Assembly: GCA_014529385.2 (NCBI GenBank)
Contig: CM043947.1
Location: forward strand, 131,155,891-131,219,890
DNA from: Adiantum capillus-veneris
Taxonomy: Eukaryota; Streptophyta; Polypodiopsida; Polypodiales; Pteridaceae
Length of the DNA: 64,000 bases
Direction of reading: 5' to 3'
Numbering within the stretch: the first letter of the stretch is position 1; the number at the start of each line of letters is the position of its first letter. The notes below the pieces were generated by a model that saw only the letters and a list, made by a program, of their open reading frames with translations, ran no database searches and was not told where the DNA came from. The position numbers and the translations under genes were made by a program. Shown in pieces: positions 20,644 to 32,407 of the stretch.

Positions 20644-21828
20644 ATGGAAGCAAGGGACTATGCTTTCATTGGGAACCAATTGTATCGGAGAGGTAAAGAT
20701 CAACATTTGCGTCTTTGTGCAAATGAAAACGAGTATATTCTGATTATAGAACAAGCACATGCTGGATTAGTTGGAGGTCACTTTTCTAGTGAGACCACCG
20801 CAAGAGCAATCTTGATGGCAGGCATATGGTGGCCAACACTTTTTGCAGATGCCAAAGAATATGTTCGAAGATGTGATGCTTGTCAACTAGCAAAAATGCC
20901 AACACGAGTAGACAGCATGCCCTTAAGACCAATGATGGGGGCTAGAGCCTTCGCAAAATGGGGTATAGATTTTGTTGGACCGATACAGCCACCTGCCTAT
21001 AGAACCCAAGCTCAATTTATCACTGTAGCTACGGAATATTTGACCGAGTGGGCCGAGGCTAAAGCAACCCAAAAGAATGATGCCAGAACCACTGTTGCAT
21101 TCTTATATGAGTATGTATTCGTAAATTATAGACTGCCAATAGATATTGTCAGTGATCGGGGAACTCATTTCCTCAACGAGGTAATAGAGTATCTGCTACA
21201 TGAGTTTATGGTTATCCATAACAAATCATCTCCCTATCACCCACAAGCAAACGGACAAGCTGAGCATACGAATAAAATTCTTAGCTCGGTACTGACCAAA
21301 GTGGTTAGTTCAGGAAGGACAGATTGGGAAATGAATCTCCATGTTGCTCTATGGGCTTATCGAGTTTCATTCAAAATGGCTTTAAATGCTACACCCGTTA
21401 ACCTTGTTTATGGTCTTGATGCCATACTGCCAATAGAATTTCTATTGCGGACCTTAAGGGTAGCACAAACTCTTGAGTGGATCGAACATGAATTGTCAGA
21501 AAGACTTGAAGATTTGGAAAAGCTAGACGATCAAAGGCTAACTACTGTAGCTCATATCTATGCACAGAAGAGGAAACAAAAAGAGTTTTTTGATTCCCAC
21601 TTAATCACCAAAATTTTCAAGAAAGGGGACTTAGTTCTAGTCTATTCCCTTAAGAAACACATTCCCAAGTTTAAGAAAAAGGAAAATGGACCATTTATCA
21701 TTGAAGATGTATCTCCAAGTGGAGCAGTAAAATTGTCAACCATAGATGGTGAACCAATGGCTAATTGGATTAGTGGATGTCGTTTAAAGAAATACAATTT
21801 GTCACTAACCAATGCACTGCTAGAGTGA
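20644..21828 (+). CDS. Integrase of E (394 codons, open)
   Basis: Intact as an open frame. HHCC: EQAHAGLVGGHFSSE ... CDACQ (residues about 38-81). Core: KWGIDFVGPI (first Asp, about residue 109), VSDRGTHFLNE (second Asp, about 173) and PYHPQANGQAEHTNKI (Glu, about 209). C-terminal part: KKGDLVLV and KKKENGPFIIEDVSPSGAVKLS, the GPY/F-type module. All catalytic residues are present, unlike F and H. It inserts retrotransposon cDNA. Upstream, NYLVTYLSSRTFPKDMSK at about 20563 is the usual RNase H-integrase linker, so this is the native integrase start region. The host element as a whole is dead. Confidence 0.88.
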   Translation: MEARDYAFIGNQLYRRGKDQHLRLCANENEYILIIEQAHAGLVGGHFSSETTARAILMAGIWWPTLFADAKEYVRRCDACQLAKMPTRVDSMPLRPMMGARAFAKWGIDFVGPIQPPAYRTQAQFITVATEYLTEWAEAKATQKNDARTTVAFLYEYVFVNYRLPIDIVSDRGTHFLNEVIEYLLHEFMVIHNKSSPYHPQANGQAEHTNKILSSVLTKVVSSGRTDWEMNLHVALWAYRVSFKMALNATPVNLVYGLDAILPIEFLLRTLRVAQTLEWIEHELSERLEDLEKLDDQRLTTVAHIYAQKRKQKEFFDSHLITKIFKKGDLVLVYSLKKHIPKFKKKENGPFIIEDVSPSGAVKLSTIDGEPMANWISGCRLKKYNLSLTNALLE

Positions 21829-22083
21829 ATGCATGCAGCCAAACAAAGGAAGATGAAGCGACAGCAGGTTATTGATGAAGCCCAAGAGGAAGCTAGACTT
21901 CGGGTGCTCAAGCGTAAAGCTGCTCTCAAGAATCAACAGATACCGATTACCATCAACACTTTGGAACTAGATGATCGACAATGGACATTACCTAAAGACG
22001 CAGTTTCAACAGATGATGACTGGTTAGATGGAATAGATCTCCGCATCAAAGTATGGTCAACAATCATAGCACCAATGCTTTAG
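21829..22083 (+). pseudogene. Post-integrase segment of E, helical and basic
   Basis: It follows the integrase stop in the same frame: HAAKQRKMKRQQVIDEAQEE, then LELDDRQWTLPKD and DDWLDGIDLRIKVW. The first 45 residues are strongly charged and helical. It runs into the protease-like segment by a frame change near 22050. It may be the start of a separate 3' ORF read after the integrase TGA. Confidence 0.5.
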
Positions 22084-22426
22084 TAGACACAGGAGCTAGA
22101 GTGAATGCAGTCGGTTATTTCACATATAAGAAAGCAACAAGTCAAGCATTGACCGCAGGAATAGTGACAATCAAAGGATGCAACAAGAACCCAACTCCAA
22201 CATTGGGAGTAGTCAACTTGAACGTGGTAGTACATGGATGCTCATGTCCGCATCATACTTGCCAGATGAACACATGAATGAGACGATAATTCTTGGCATT
22301 CCTTGGATGCGTACATACAAAGCAGTACCAGATTGGGATACAAATCAGCTAAAGCTATCACTTAAAGGAGGGCAACTCATTGTTCCTATTGCACCAAGCA
22401 AAGAGGAATGGAAAAGATGCAACTAG
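22053..22426 (+). pseudogene. Retropepsin-like domain located after integrase (E)
   Basis: NALVDTGARVNAVGYFTYKK has the DTG aspartic-protease motif, and about 75 codons later, across one frameshift near 22230, ETIILGIPWMRTYKAVPDWD has the hydrophobic-ILG-x-P/D-W-hydrophobic flap-end motif of retropepsins. The spacing is normal for the family. Ty3/gypsy proteases normally lie before RT, so a position after integrase is unusual. Compare the retropepsin-like domain of C (GILDGGAGVSIV ... MILGRPFMREA). It could alternatively be the start of a second rearranged element. Confidence 0.6.
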
Positions 22427-22489
22427 AGAAACAATCCACGAAGTAAATCTTCTCCATCCCCTCGACAAAAAAATGCTACAAGTAGCATG

Positions 22490-22678
22490 CAAGGACTCAG
22501 GCAATTTGGGTACCAAAAGCACAACTTGTGGATAAACCAAATCAGATCTGAGTGCCTAAAATTTCACCAAAGAAACAGAAGACGGTTCCAAGGATTCGAG
22601 CATAGAATCGAGCATCTATGAACAAGGAACCTAACATGAAAACGTTTTGGAAGAAAAAGGAGCACTTATCTTCTCCAC
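22490..22678 (+). pseudogene. WVPK-motif tail of E
   Basis: After the protease-like domain the sequence reads QAIWVPKAQLVDKP, NQI(stop)VPKISPKKQK and FWKKKEHLSS. The W-V-P-K-x-x-L unit is the one repeated in the C-terminal part of the C polyprotein. The segment is cut by D at 22679. Confidence 0.5.
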
Positions 22679-24256
<1,578 letters not shown>

Positions 24257-24308
24257 CTTCCCCACATTAAATGATCAGTTTAATATGAGAAAATCATTTA
24301 GAAGAATT

Positions 24309-24647
24309 AGATATTGATTATTATGACATTACCTCTCTCATGAAATCATAGTCGTCCTTGACTATGGTGTAGAGAAGATAAAGCATATTCATGAGTCCTT
24401 TTCTTAGCGGGTAGACCCTATGTTACCCTACGACATCATTCCACAATGGACGACTAGTCCATTGTGCATCTACAGACTTGTCATGCACAACACTCTTGAG
24501 CTCATCTATAAAATACATGTCTACAATGTTACAATTGAGAGCCTGAGGCTGCCGCAAGCATGTCTGCACATTAGTCCTATCAATCTTCCATAGTAGAGTG
24601 ACAAGCTCTACTTGGTGTTTGGGAGACGTCGTCTCCGCAAACTTGAT
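24309..24647 (-). pseudogene. Unrecognised frame after the chromodomain of D
   Basis: Between the chromodomain stop and the LTR, one minus-strand frame is open from 24647 to a TAA at 24423-24425, and reads on to about 24309 after that stop. It encodes about 110 residues such as VELVTLLWKIDRTN, FIDELKSVVHDK and AQWTSRPLWNDVV, with normal amino-acid composition. No ATG opens it. I do not recognise it. It may be a captured host fragment or a 3' ORF. Confidence 0.4.
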
Positions 24648-24744
24648 CTAAGCATGCATAATACTTCATTTTTGTGCACAATAAAGAAAAAGAGAGTCTT
24701 ATAAGACAAAAACTTTGTTCATTTTTAACATTTTGTACATTTTC

Positions 24745-27700
24745 TTACTGTTGGGAAGCATTGTAAGCATTGACAAGGTTTAGGTTATCCTTTAATTGTA
24801 TGCCTTGCATCCATCTAGCATCTTCAAAAGGATAATTCTTAAACTTAATAAGATATCGTCGGATAGTCTTACCGCCTCTTAGTACCTTGTCTTCATGTCG
24901 GAGAATGGACTCGGGCTACAGCACCTCCTCTTGGTCCTCGATCTCCGGTGGGTCTTCAATAGTTGGTTCTTGAGGTGGCTCTCCATTGTAAGGCTTTAAT
25001 AGGCTCACATGGAAAGCATTGTGTATGAGCCAATGATTGGGAAACTTGAGTTAATAGTCCATCTCATTGATTGGCCTAAGAATCTCGCAGGGACCATAGT
25101 ACCTTTTTGCTAGTTTAGCATAGTACTTTTGGTGGCCCGTAGGATTCTTGCCCGTCGTGTGCCTTAATCGAGCCTTGGGAAACTTTAACAAGACCCAATC
25201 GTTTTCTTTAAAGGCTTGGGCTCTTCTGTGCTTGTCAGCAGCAGCTTTTTGCCTTTGCTGTGAGATAGAGATAGCATCCTTAATCTTTTGGAAAGATTCT
25301 TGTAGGTCTCGGCTATACTCATCTGCAGCAAAGATCTTCCCATGTACCTTAAGTAGCAAGGGACTTTTTGATCTCCCCTCAATTACCTCGAAAGGTGCTT
25401 TTTCCGTGGAAGTATGTATAGTGTTATTGTAAGCATACTCCACTAAGGGTAAGTACTTCTCCCATTGGGATCTTTGATCTACTTTTGTTACATAGGCTTT
25501 TAGTAGATCGAGAATGGTTAGGTTAGCTATTTCACTTTGGCCATCCGTTTGTGGATGATAGGACGAAGAGAAGTTTAGCCTTGTCCCTAAATTCTCAAAG
25601 AGACCCTTCCAAAAATTACTGGTCATTCTAGGATCTCTATCCGAAACTATGGACATTGGCAAGCCATGGTACTTGAAAATTTGTGAAATGAAGAGGGTTG
25701 CCATTTGATGGGCTTTGATAGTCTTTTTGATAGGTATAAAATGAGCTTGTTTACTGAACCTGTCTACTATCGTCCATATTCCCGTATTCCCATGGATAGA
25801 CTTAGGCAATCCAAAGATAAAATCCATGGATATTCTCTTCCATGGTGAATTAGGGATTGGCAAGGGTTGAAGCAATCCAAGTTGCTTCCCTCTATCAAAT
25901 TTTGTCTTTGGGCATACCACACATTTAGAAACATACTCTTGTATGTTCACTTTCATGGTAGACCAATAGAAATATGTTTCAATTCCCTTTAAGGTAGACT
26001 GAATCCCCCTATGCCCCACATAAGGTGGAGCATGAGATTCATACATTACTTTCTCACGTAGTGAGTTAGTAACACATAGTCTATTGCCATAGAGAAGATA
26101 ACCATCTTGTAAAGTAAATGGTTCTTCTTTCTTCCCTAATGCAAGGGCTGAAATCACATCTCTAAAATCGGGAAATATAGCATACTCATCTATCATTGAA
26201 GATAGATCATTGTGAGTTGCTATGGAAACCGCATTCACTCTCGGCCGTCTTGAGAGTGCATCAGCTACTTGATTATGCTTGCCAGCAATTTGAGCAATAT
26301 GAAAATGAAATTGTGAAAGGAAATTTGCCCACCTCATTTGTTTGTCGGAGAGCTTGGTCTGCGTCATGAAGTACTTAAGACTTTGGTGATCTGTTCGCAG
26401 AATGAAAGGAGTCCCCAATAAATAGTGCTTCCATGAGTCTAAGGCATGTAGAACTGCAAGGAGTTCCTTTTCATATATGCCTAGAGCTTGCTCAACAGGG
26501 TCGAGCCTTCAACTCTCATAGCCTATGGCGTGCCCTTCTTGGAGCAAAACAGCTCCAAGGCAATCACCACAAGCATCACATTGGACCTCAAATGGTTTTG
26601 AGAGATCCGGTAGTGTAAGCATAGGTTGAGAGATAAGCTTTTTGAAAGCATTGTTCTCCTTAGCAGACCATGTGTACCTAACGCTTTTCTTTGTTAGGTC
26701 ATGTAATGGCCCCGCAATTTGTGAGAACTTTTCTATGAAGCGTCTATAGTATGCACACATACCTATAAAGCTTCTTAGTTCATGTAGATTCTTTGGTTTA
26801 GGCCATCCTTTTATTACCTCTAACTTTGATGGATCCATTTGGATGCCATCTTGAGAGATAATGTGACCTAAATACTGAATCTCTTGCAAGAAAAATTCAC
26901 TTTTCTTTCGATTAACATAAAGTTTATTCTCTCTTAAAACTTGAAATATTACCTGGAGGTGTTGCTTGTGTTCGTCTAATGAATTAGAGTAGATGATAAT
27001 ATCATCAAAGAACACTCCAGTGAAGGTTCGATGAGGCCTGAACAGCTTCTCCATCAAGCAGTTGAATGTGGCTGGTGCATTGGTCATGCCAAAAGGCATG
27101 ACAATGTATTCATAAAGACCAAATGTGGTGCGAAATGCGGTCTTTACAATGTCTTGATCAACTATCCTTATTTGATGATAGCCACCTTTTAGGTCAATCC
27201 TACTGAAGTAGGTCGATCCTTGTAGCTTATCAAATAGGTCTTCTACCCGTGGAACGGGAAACCTATTCTTGATAGTGATCCTATTTAGTGCTATATAGTC
27301 GACACACATACGATATGTGCCGTCTTTCTTTTGCACTAATAGCATAGGTGAACAAAATGGAGATGAGCTAGGCCTAACCATACCCTTCTCAACTAACTCA
27401 TGCACTTGCCGCATAATCTCCTCTTGTTGAGCTTGAGAAACTCTATAAGAAGGTTTGTTAGGCGGTGAACTTCCTGGAAGAAGTTCAATTGCATGGTCAT
27501 CATTACCTCGTTTAGGAGGTAGCTCACAAGGGATGTCGTCAATAAAAACATCTTGAAACCCCTTGAGAAAATTGGATAACTCTAATTCCTTTTGGTTTCT
27601 TTTATTTTCTTTTGCTAAAGCATTAGGTTCATTTTGAGAATCTTTAACAAAAATCATGTACACGGAAATAGAGCTCTTTATTGACTTGTTGAAAGCTGGT

Positions 27701-27777
27701 GTATGTACAATGGGGATATGGTACGTGGCCTTTGGGAGTTGACATACTCCGCCATTTCTTCGGTTAAGCCCGCACAA
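24745..27777 (-). pseudogene. pol: pol of D: RT, RNase H, integrase, chromodomain
   Basis: One frame with three stops (26509 TGA, 25051 TAA, 24917 TAG). RT (about 27480-26700): YRMCVDYIALNRIT, RIDLKGGYHQIRI, YIVMPFGMTNAPATF and FFDDIIIYS. RNase H: QCDACGDCLGAVLLQ, YEKELLAVLHALDSW and RTDHQSLKYF. Integrase (about 26100-25100): HAPPYVGHRG ... CVVCPKTK, MDFIFGLPK, VSDRDPRMTS and YHPQTDGQSEIAN, so the catalytic D, D and E are all present. GPCEILRPIN is the GPY/F site. Chromodomain (about 24907-24775): LRGGKTIRRYLIKFKNYP then FEDARWM. The chromodomain directs insertion to particular chromatin and marks D as a chromovirus. Confidence 0.92.
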
Positions 27778-28967
27778 AATTGTTGCTTTTGCTCTCCAAA
27801 ATCCAACTTTTTGAAGACAGTGGCTGAGTTGTAGGTCCCAAAACTTGTCTACATATTTGTGGATGGATTCTTAGGGAGAGAGCTTTAAGCTTCACCATTC
27901 GGTGAGTACTTTGTCTTTGGCATCGGTGGCCAAAAACTGCTTCATAATGGAAGCTCTTAAAGCTTTCCATGTTCATGGAGCTTCACCGTTGGCTCGTAGG
28001 CTAGACCACCATTGTCTGGCGGACTTTTGAAAGTGCATAGCTACATGGCGTAGCTTAGAGGACTCCGCGAAGCCCTCATCTCCAAACGCCGCATCGAATT
28101 GTTGGATAAAGGCCAAGACTTTGTCCATAGGACCAAAGGTACCATCATAGGTAAGGAAAGAGATGCTCTTCCCTCCCTCTTTGAATTTCTTCAACTTGGA
28201 CGACCTCTTCCATGCGGCATAGGATTTCCTATGGCCTCTTCTTTTTGATGGTTCAAAGGTTGCACCATCACTTTCTTCAGAAGGTGAAGAATTTGAAGAA
28301 GGTGGAGAAGAGGGTGACCTCTTTCTCGCCTTTTTCTTGTCTTGATCGCCGTTGTCTAGATGGTCGTTGTCTTCACCATCACTTTCATAAGAGAAAGAGG
28401 ATGAAGAAGATGGAGAAGAGGGTGTCCTCTTTCTCGCCTTTTTCTTCTCTTGCTTTTTATCATCCCTCTTTGAATTATGGCGTGGAGAAGAGTGTGACGG
28501 TCTTCTCCGCTTTGGTGGTGATGGAGAGAATTTAGCCCGCCATCTTCGTGGAGCCATCTCCGCTGAGGTGGCAGGAGACTCACTTCTTTCTCGTTCCTTC
28601 GGTGGAGGCTCTTGAGTTCTCCTTTGGGAAGGAGATGCATCATCAAGAAGTAAATTCTTGAGCCCTTCGTACGGATTCTCTTCTTCTTCCCAAATCGGAG
28701 AGAGACCTCTTTTGGGAGTCTCCAAGGAGGCTTCCTAGGTGTTCTCTCGTCATGGTGATGAGCTTGGAGAATCCCGTGAGCACGGAGCTGCCGTTGCACT
28801 TGGCTTTGGAGAGATGGATTGCCCATGGCTTGTTGAAGCCTAGAAACAAGATAGTTAACAAGCATCGGAGCATCATTAGTAGCTTGCTCATTAGCAAAAT
28901 CAAAGTTATCAACATTAATTTCCCTCTCTTTACTATTGTCAGCCATTCTAACAACTTTTAGGTGCAA
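27778..28967 (-). pseudogene. gag: gag of D, fused directly to the pre-RT linker
   Basis: It starts with MADNSKEREINVDN on the minus strand, changes frame near 28725, then runs through an Arg/Ser/Lys-rich stretch containing two copies of KKARKR(T/S)PSSP and the gag core KSISFLTYDGTFGPMDKVLA, KSARQWWSSL and HKYVDKFWDLQLSH (after a stop at 27973 and another frame change). The expected CCHC knuckle and the DTG protease are missing: the gag tail passes into ATYHIPIVHTPAFNKS and the pre-RT linker. An internal deletion therefore removed gag C-terminus plus protease, leaving D dependent on enzymes in trans. Confidence 0.75.
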
Positions 28968-29330
28968 ACTTTTTAGGTGTACTTTGGCACTTCAAGCCCT
29001 AGTTTCTACTCCTCTTTACGCCTTTAGAAAAAGCACTCAAGCCACTGTACCCGCGGATCGAATACCATTAATTGCAAGGAATAGAAGAGAGGGTCTTTTG
29101 ACACCAAAACAGCACCGGCTCCTGTCAAGCTTCTAATAGCTCAATAGGCAAGCCCCGTAGGACTCCACTATTAAGAACATAGCTCTCGACGGTGATGCCC
29201 CGTTAACTGCACAAAGGTAGGCGCACTGCAAGGCTGAAAAATCCCTATTCTACTTACTCACAGGCAATTAATAATACCAACCATTTATAGCTAGCTTGAG
29301 GACCTCCCTTCTTGAGCAAGAAAAGAGAAA

Positions 29331-29349
29331 CCTTGTGCTCTGATACCAA
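29331..29349 (-). promoter_or_regulatory. Primer-binding site of D (initiator-Met tRNA)
   Basis: On the minus strand it reads TTGGTATCAGAGCACAAGG, directly abutting the LTR that starts at 29350. It fixes the right LTR as the 5' LTR. Confidence 0.92.
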
Positions 29350-30853
29350 TGTAACATTTAATGGTCTAAAAACTTATGTGTAGCGGAAATTAGCATGAAC
29401 ATAGTGGGCATTTTATTAGAATAGATTCCTAATGAGAATTACAAGAGTGTTTGGATGGAGAGAGCAAAAAAAAGCATAACACCTAGTTAGATAGCATCAA
29501 CAATACTTTCAAAAGAGAGAGAAATTAAGCTATTGACAACAGTTGAGGACCGGATTTGCATGGAGCCGGTCCCCCCTCCAAAAGGCTTTGTATTATGGTT
29601 TCTCCGATCAAGAGAGACATTGTACAATACAATTCTTTGTGTTCCTTCAAGACTAGCTAGTGCAATGAAGATGAAAGCTTCATGCACTAAGCAAAACACT
29701 TAGCAAACACAACTTTAATTATCCCCGTTCTCAGACCCAAGACCTCACACACCTTCGAAGATGGTGAGAGCTAGCAAGGTATGAGAGTAGATTGAGAGGA
29801 AGAAGGAGTATCTTACGAGAAATATGCACATCTCCTCACATAATCACTCATATTAGCATAGCTTAGATTAGTAATTAGCTTGGTAGAGGAGATGAGCATG
29901 CATTGAAGCTTGGCTCTTGGTTGGATTTGCATCCACATGCCAAGAGTGTGTTGATGTAGGCTTCTATCTCACAAGCTTGGAGTAGGTGATGAGCTCTCCA
30001 TTAAAGCTTGGGAAGAGATAGTCTTCTCTTTCTTCACCATGAGATTGTGTGAGTGTGTGTGTGATAATGCCTTGCAAAAATCAGCCCCCCCTCTCTCTTG
30101 GGCGAGCCCTCTTGCTATTTGCTCTTGATATCTTCCCATTGGCCCTCCCCCAGTCAAGCCAATGATTATTAAGCAGCATAAGTGATAGCCTATTGACATG
30201 TGTCCCCCTTTCCCCTTTTGTGAGAGCTTTAGGTAGTTTAATAATTAAACTAAACTCTCATTGGACCCCTTTGCCTCCTGGCCAATAGGAATCAGGCAAG
30301 CCATTGGGCTGTTGAATGCTCATCGGACCCCTTGGAAGACTGTCCAATAGTCTTCTAGAGGACTTAATTCTCATTGGTTCTTTTATTAAGTGTTTTTAAA
30401 TTAATTAAACTAGATTTACTCTAGCCTAAATCTCATTGGTCCACCTCCAAGGCCATCCAATAGGAATTGGGCACACCTTGCTGACATCTGGGCTAGGGAG
30501 CTGACATGTGTCCCTAATTCCCTTTGTGTAAAGGGAGCCTCTGTGTGTGTGTGACTTTCTCTCTCATCCCCTACTCCCAAGGCTCGCCCCCTCCTATGTA
30601 GGGATTTGAAAAGACTTTTTAGTCACACACAAAGCATCCAATTTCCCTAGGGTTGACCTTTGGACACAACTTTTGAATTTTGGAACCTTAGCATTTTGGA
30701 AGTCTTAATGGCCTGAACCTTAGGGTCTTTTTAGCCCATTGTTGCACATGGCTCTTTTTCAGATGGCCCCTCCCTTTGGATCCCTATTTTCCCTCCTTTG
30801 GATCCCTATGGTCTGCTATCTTAACCAATATTCTAGCTTTTTCTCCCCTGGCA
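29350..30853 (-). repeat. 5' LTR of D (right copy)
   Basis: On + it runs TGTAACATTTAATGG to CCCCTGGCA, 1504 bp. It closely matches 22679-24256 apart from the microsatellite region, where it keeps CTGACATGTGTCCCTAATTC and a short TG run. Confidence 0.88.
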
Positions 30854-31202
30854 CTTCAAAAACCAATCAAACAGTGGCGAGTTAACTCTCAATAGACTCT
30901 CAAAAACCATGCACCAAGCAGACCGAGCTACCAATGGCGAGAACAAGCTCGACAACCGTCTAAAGTGCTCCCAAAGACTACAAGATTTGCTCTTTGGAAG
31001 ACATCAACAGCAAACCTCGACATCGGAAACCCTTGAGTTATTTACTCAAGACCCAGCTCTTGCACAACATTATGAGTTGAATTGCATTGCTCTTCATATC
31101 ATGGTAGAGCCAATCACAGCTATGCATAGACACAATTGTTCGACCCATGCACGCAGTCGTCCCGGAGAACGCCATCTAGGAGGGGTGGAAGGGTACTACT
31201 AA
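30854..31202 (+). pseudogene. 3' remnant of E after D, hypothetical ORF
   Basis: A frame of 97 codons opens at 30909 (MHQADRATNGENKLDN) and ends at 31202. It has no domain I recognise, and is probably the tail of the 3' ORF of E, since D split that region at 22678. A purine-rich tract AGGAGGGGTGGAAGGG at 31177-31192 overlaps its end and could be the polypurine tract of E. Confidence 0.35.
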
Positions 31203-31756
31203 ATACTAAGTAATTAAGGGCAATGTTTGAAGAGGGAGGAAAAAGTTTCATGTTAACGTGTGATTTTTTACAAAATTACCTAATAATGCCCTTATAATTC
31301 ATCAACAAGGGAAAATTCACTAATAATATCTTCCCGATGAGTGTAAGTAGTGTATATACTATCAAAAAATCATCAAAAATAGTCAATTTTGGGTATTTTT
31401 TATCATTTTTGTTGAAAAGGAGGCTTAAAAATGGAGAAATCCAACAAAAAACAATAAAGTTGTGTTTTTCAAGGGATTTTCTTAATTATGGGATTTTCAC
31501 TTTGCTTTTTTAGAGCATTTTTCTATTTTCTTTGATTTTTTCAAATAAAAAGGTCAAAAATTAATAATAAATAGCCGGGAAGCTCAGATGGAAAAACGGA
31601 AGACACGATGGTGATCAGAAAGACAAGGTGGACAAGCACAAAAATTTTCAACGAAATCAGAAGATGGAAGCGGGAAGGCCAAATTAGGCGGCCAAGCCTA
31701 CTTTTGCAAAATTCTTGCAGAATGAGCTACAAGAATCCAATTTTGGAAATTTTTGA
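31203..31756 (+). other. AT-rich stretch, probable LTR or leader of E or B2
   Basis: No reading frame or repeat that I can assign. It follows the purine tract at 31177-31192, so it may be the start of the 3' LTR of E. It is continuous with 40663 onward once C and one target repeat are removed. Confidence 0.35.
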
Positions 31757-31761
31757 GCCTA
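31757..31761 (+). repeat. Left target-site duplication of C
   Basis: GCCTA, matched at 40658-40662 directly outside the other LTR. Confidence 0.9.
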
Positions 31762-32000
31762 TGTGCGCGTATGTCGCACGTGTCAATGCAAGGAACTTGC
31801 CGATACACCATGTGCGAGCCACAAATGGCTCCAAGCACACAACAAGCCTAAACTAGTAAGCTCAAAGAAGGCGATGGTGTGTCACTCACCGCTCTACGCT
31901 TGCTTCGTGGAGGATTCCTCGCCGCGAAGAAGAAGGAGCCGCCGCTTCGCCGCGCTCAACCGCTTCACCGCCACCGTCGTGCCTTCGTAATGCTCGATCG

Positions 32001-32086
<86 letters not shown>

Positions 32087-32407
32087 AGGAGGTGAAGAAG
32101 AAGAAGATGGAGATGGAGATGGAGCAAGAGCACTCTTCTGTTGCACAAATGAGAGAATGAGTGAATTTTAGGTTTAGTTGACTTTTATATGAGCTCACCC
32201 CATTCACACTTGGGCGCCCATGCTTAGCCAACTAATCCCTTGAATGTTCCAGTTAGAGTGCGCCTCTCATCGACGATCACTCTTACCCTTTTCCTATTGG
32301 ACCGACAAGCCCGATACCTGGCTCTACAAGTAAATAATACAATGTCCGCTGTAGGTTACAACGTCCGTCATAGGTGATAGGGTGTCCGTGAGCCGTGAGG
32401 GTTAACA
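31762..32407 (-). repeat. 3' LTR of C (left copy)
   Basis: On + it runs TGTGCGCGTATG to GGTTAACA, 646 bp. It contains (CT)n then (CA)n, and a minus-strand TATAAAAG at 32182-32189. It has about 20 bp more than the right copy near 32350. Confidence 0.9.
32003..32086 (+). repeat. (CT)n-(CA)n compound microsatellite in LTR of C
   Basis: CT units run 32003-32062 and CA units to 32086. The same compound repeat lies at 40281-40358 in the other LTR, so it was present before insertion. Confidence 0.95.

Noticed and set aside
22673-22678. CTCCA left and CTTCA right as a target duplication of D
   Set aside because: It needs a one-base shift of the LTR edge and one mismatch; not convincing.
27001-27020. 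FFDD instead of YxDD in RT of D as a defect
   Set aside because: FFDD is, as I recall, a normal form of this site in plant chromoviruses.
30909-31202. A host gene in the 97-codon frame between D and C
   Set aside because: No domain, no intron pattern, and a position between two parts of element sequence; more likely the tail of E.
31879-32231. Frames with Ser-Leu or Arg-Glu repeats at the LTR microsatellites of C and I (also 40155-40503, 59376-59601, 61428-61686)
   Set aside because: They are translations of (CT)n and (CA)n repeats inside LTRs.
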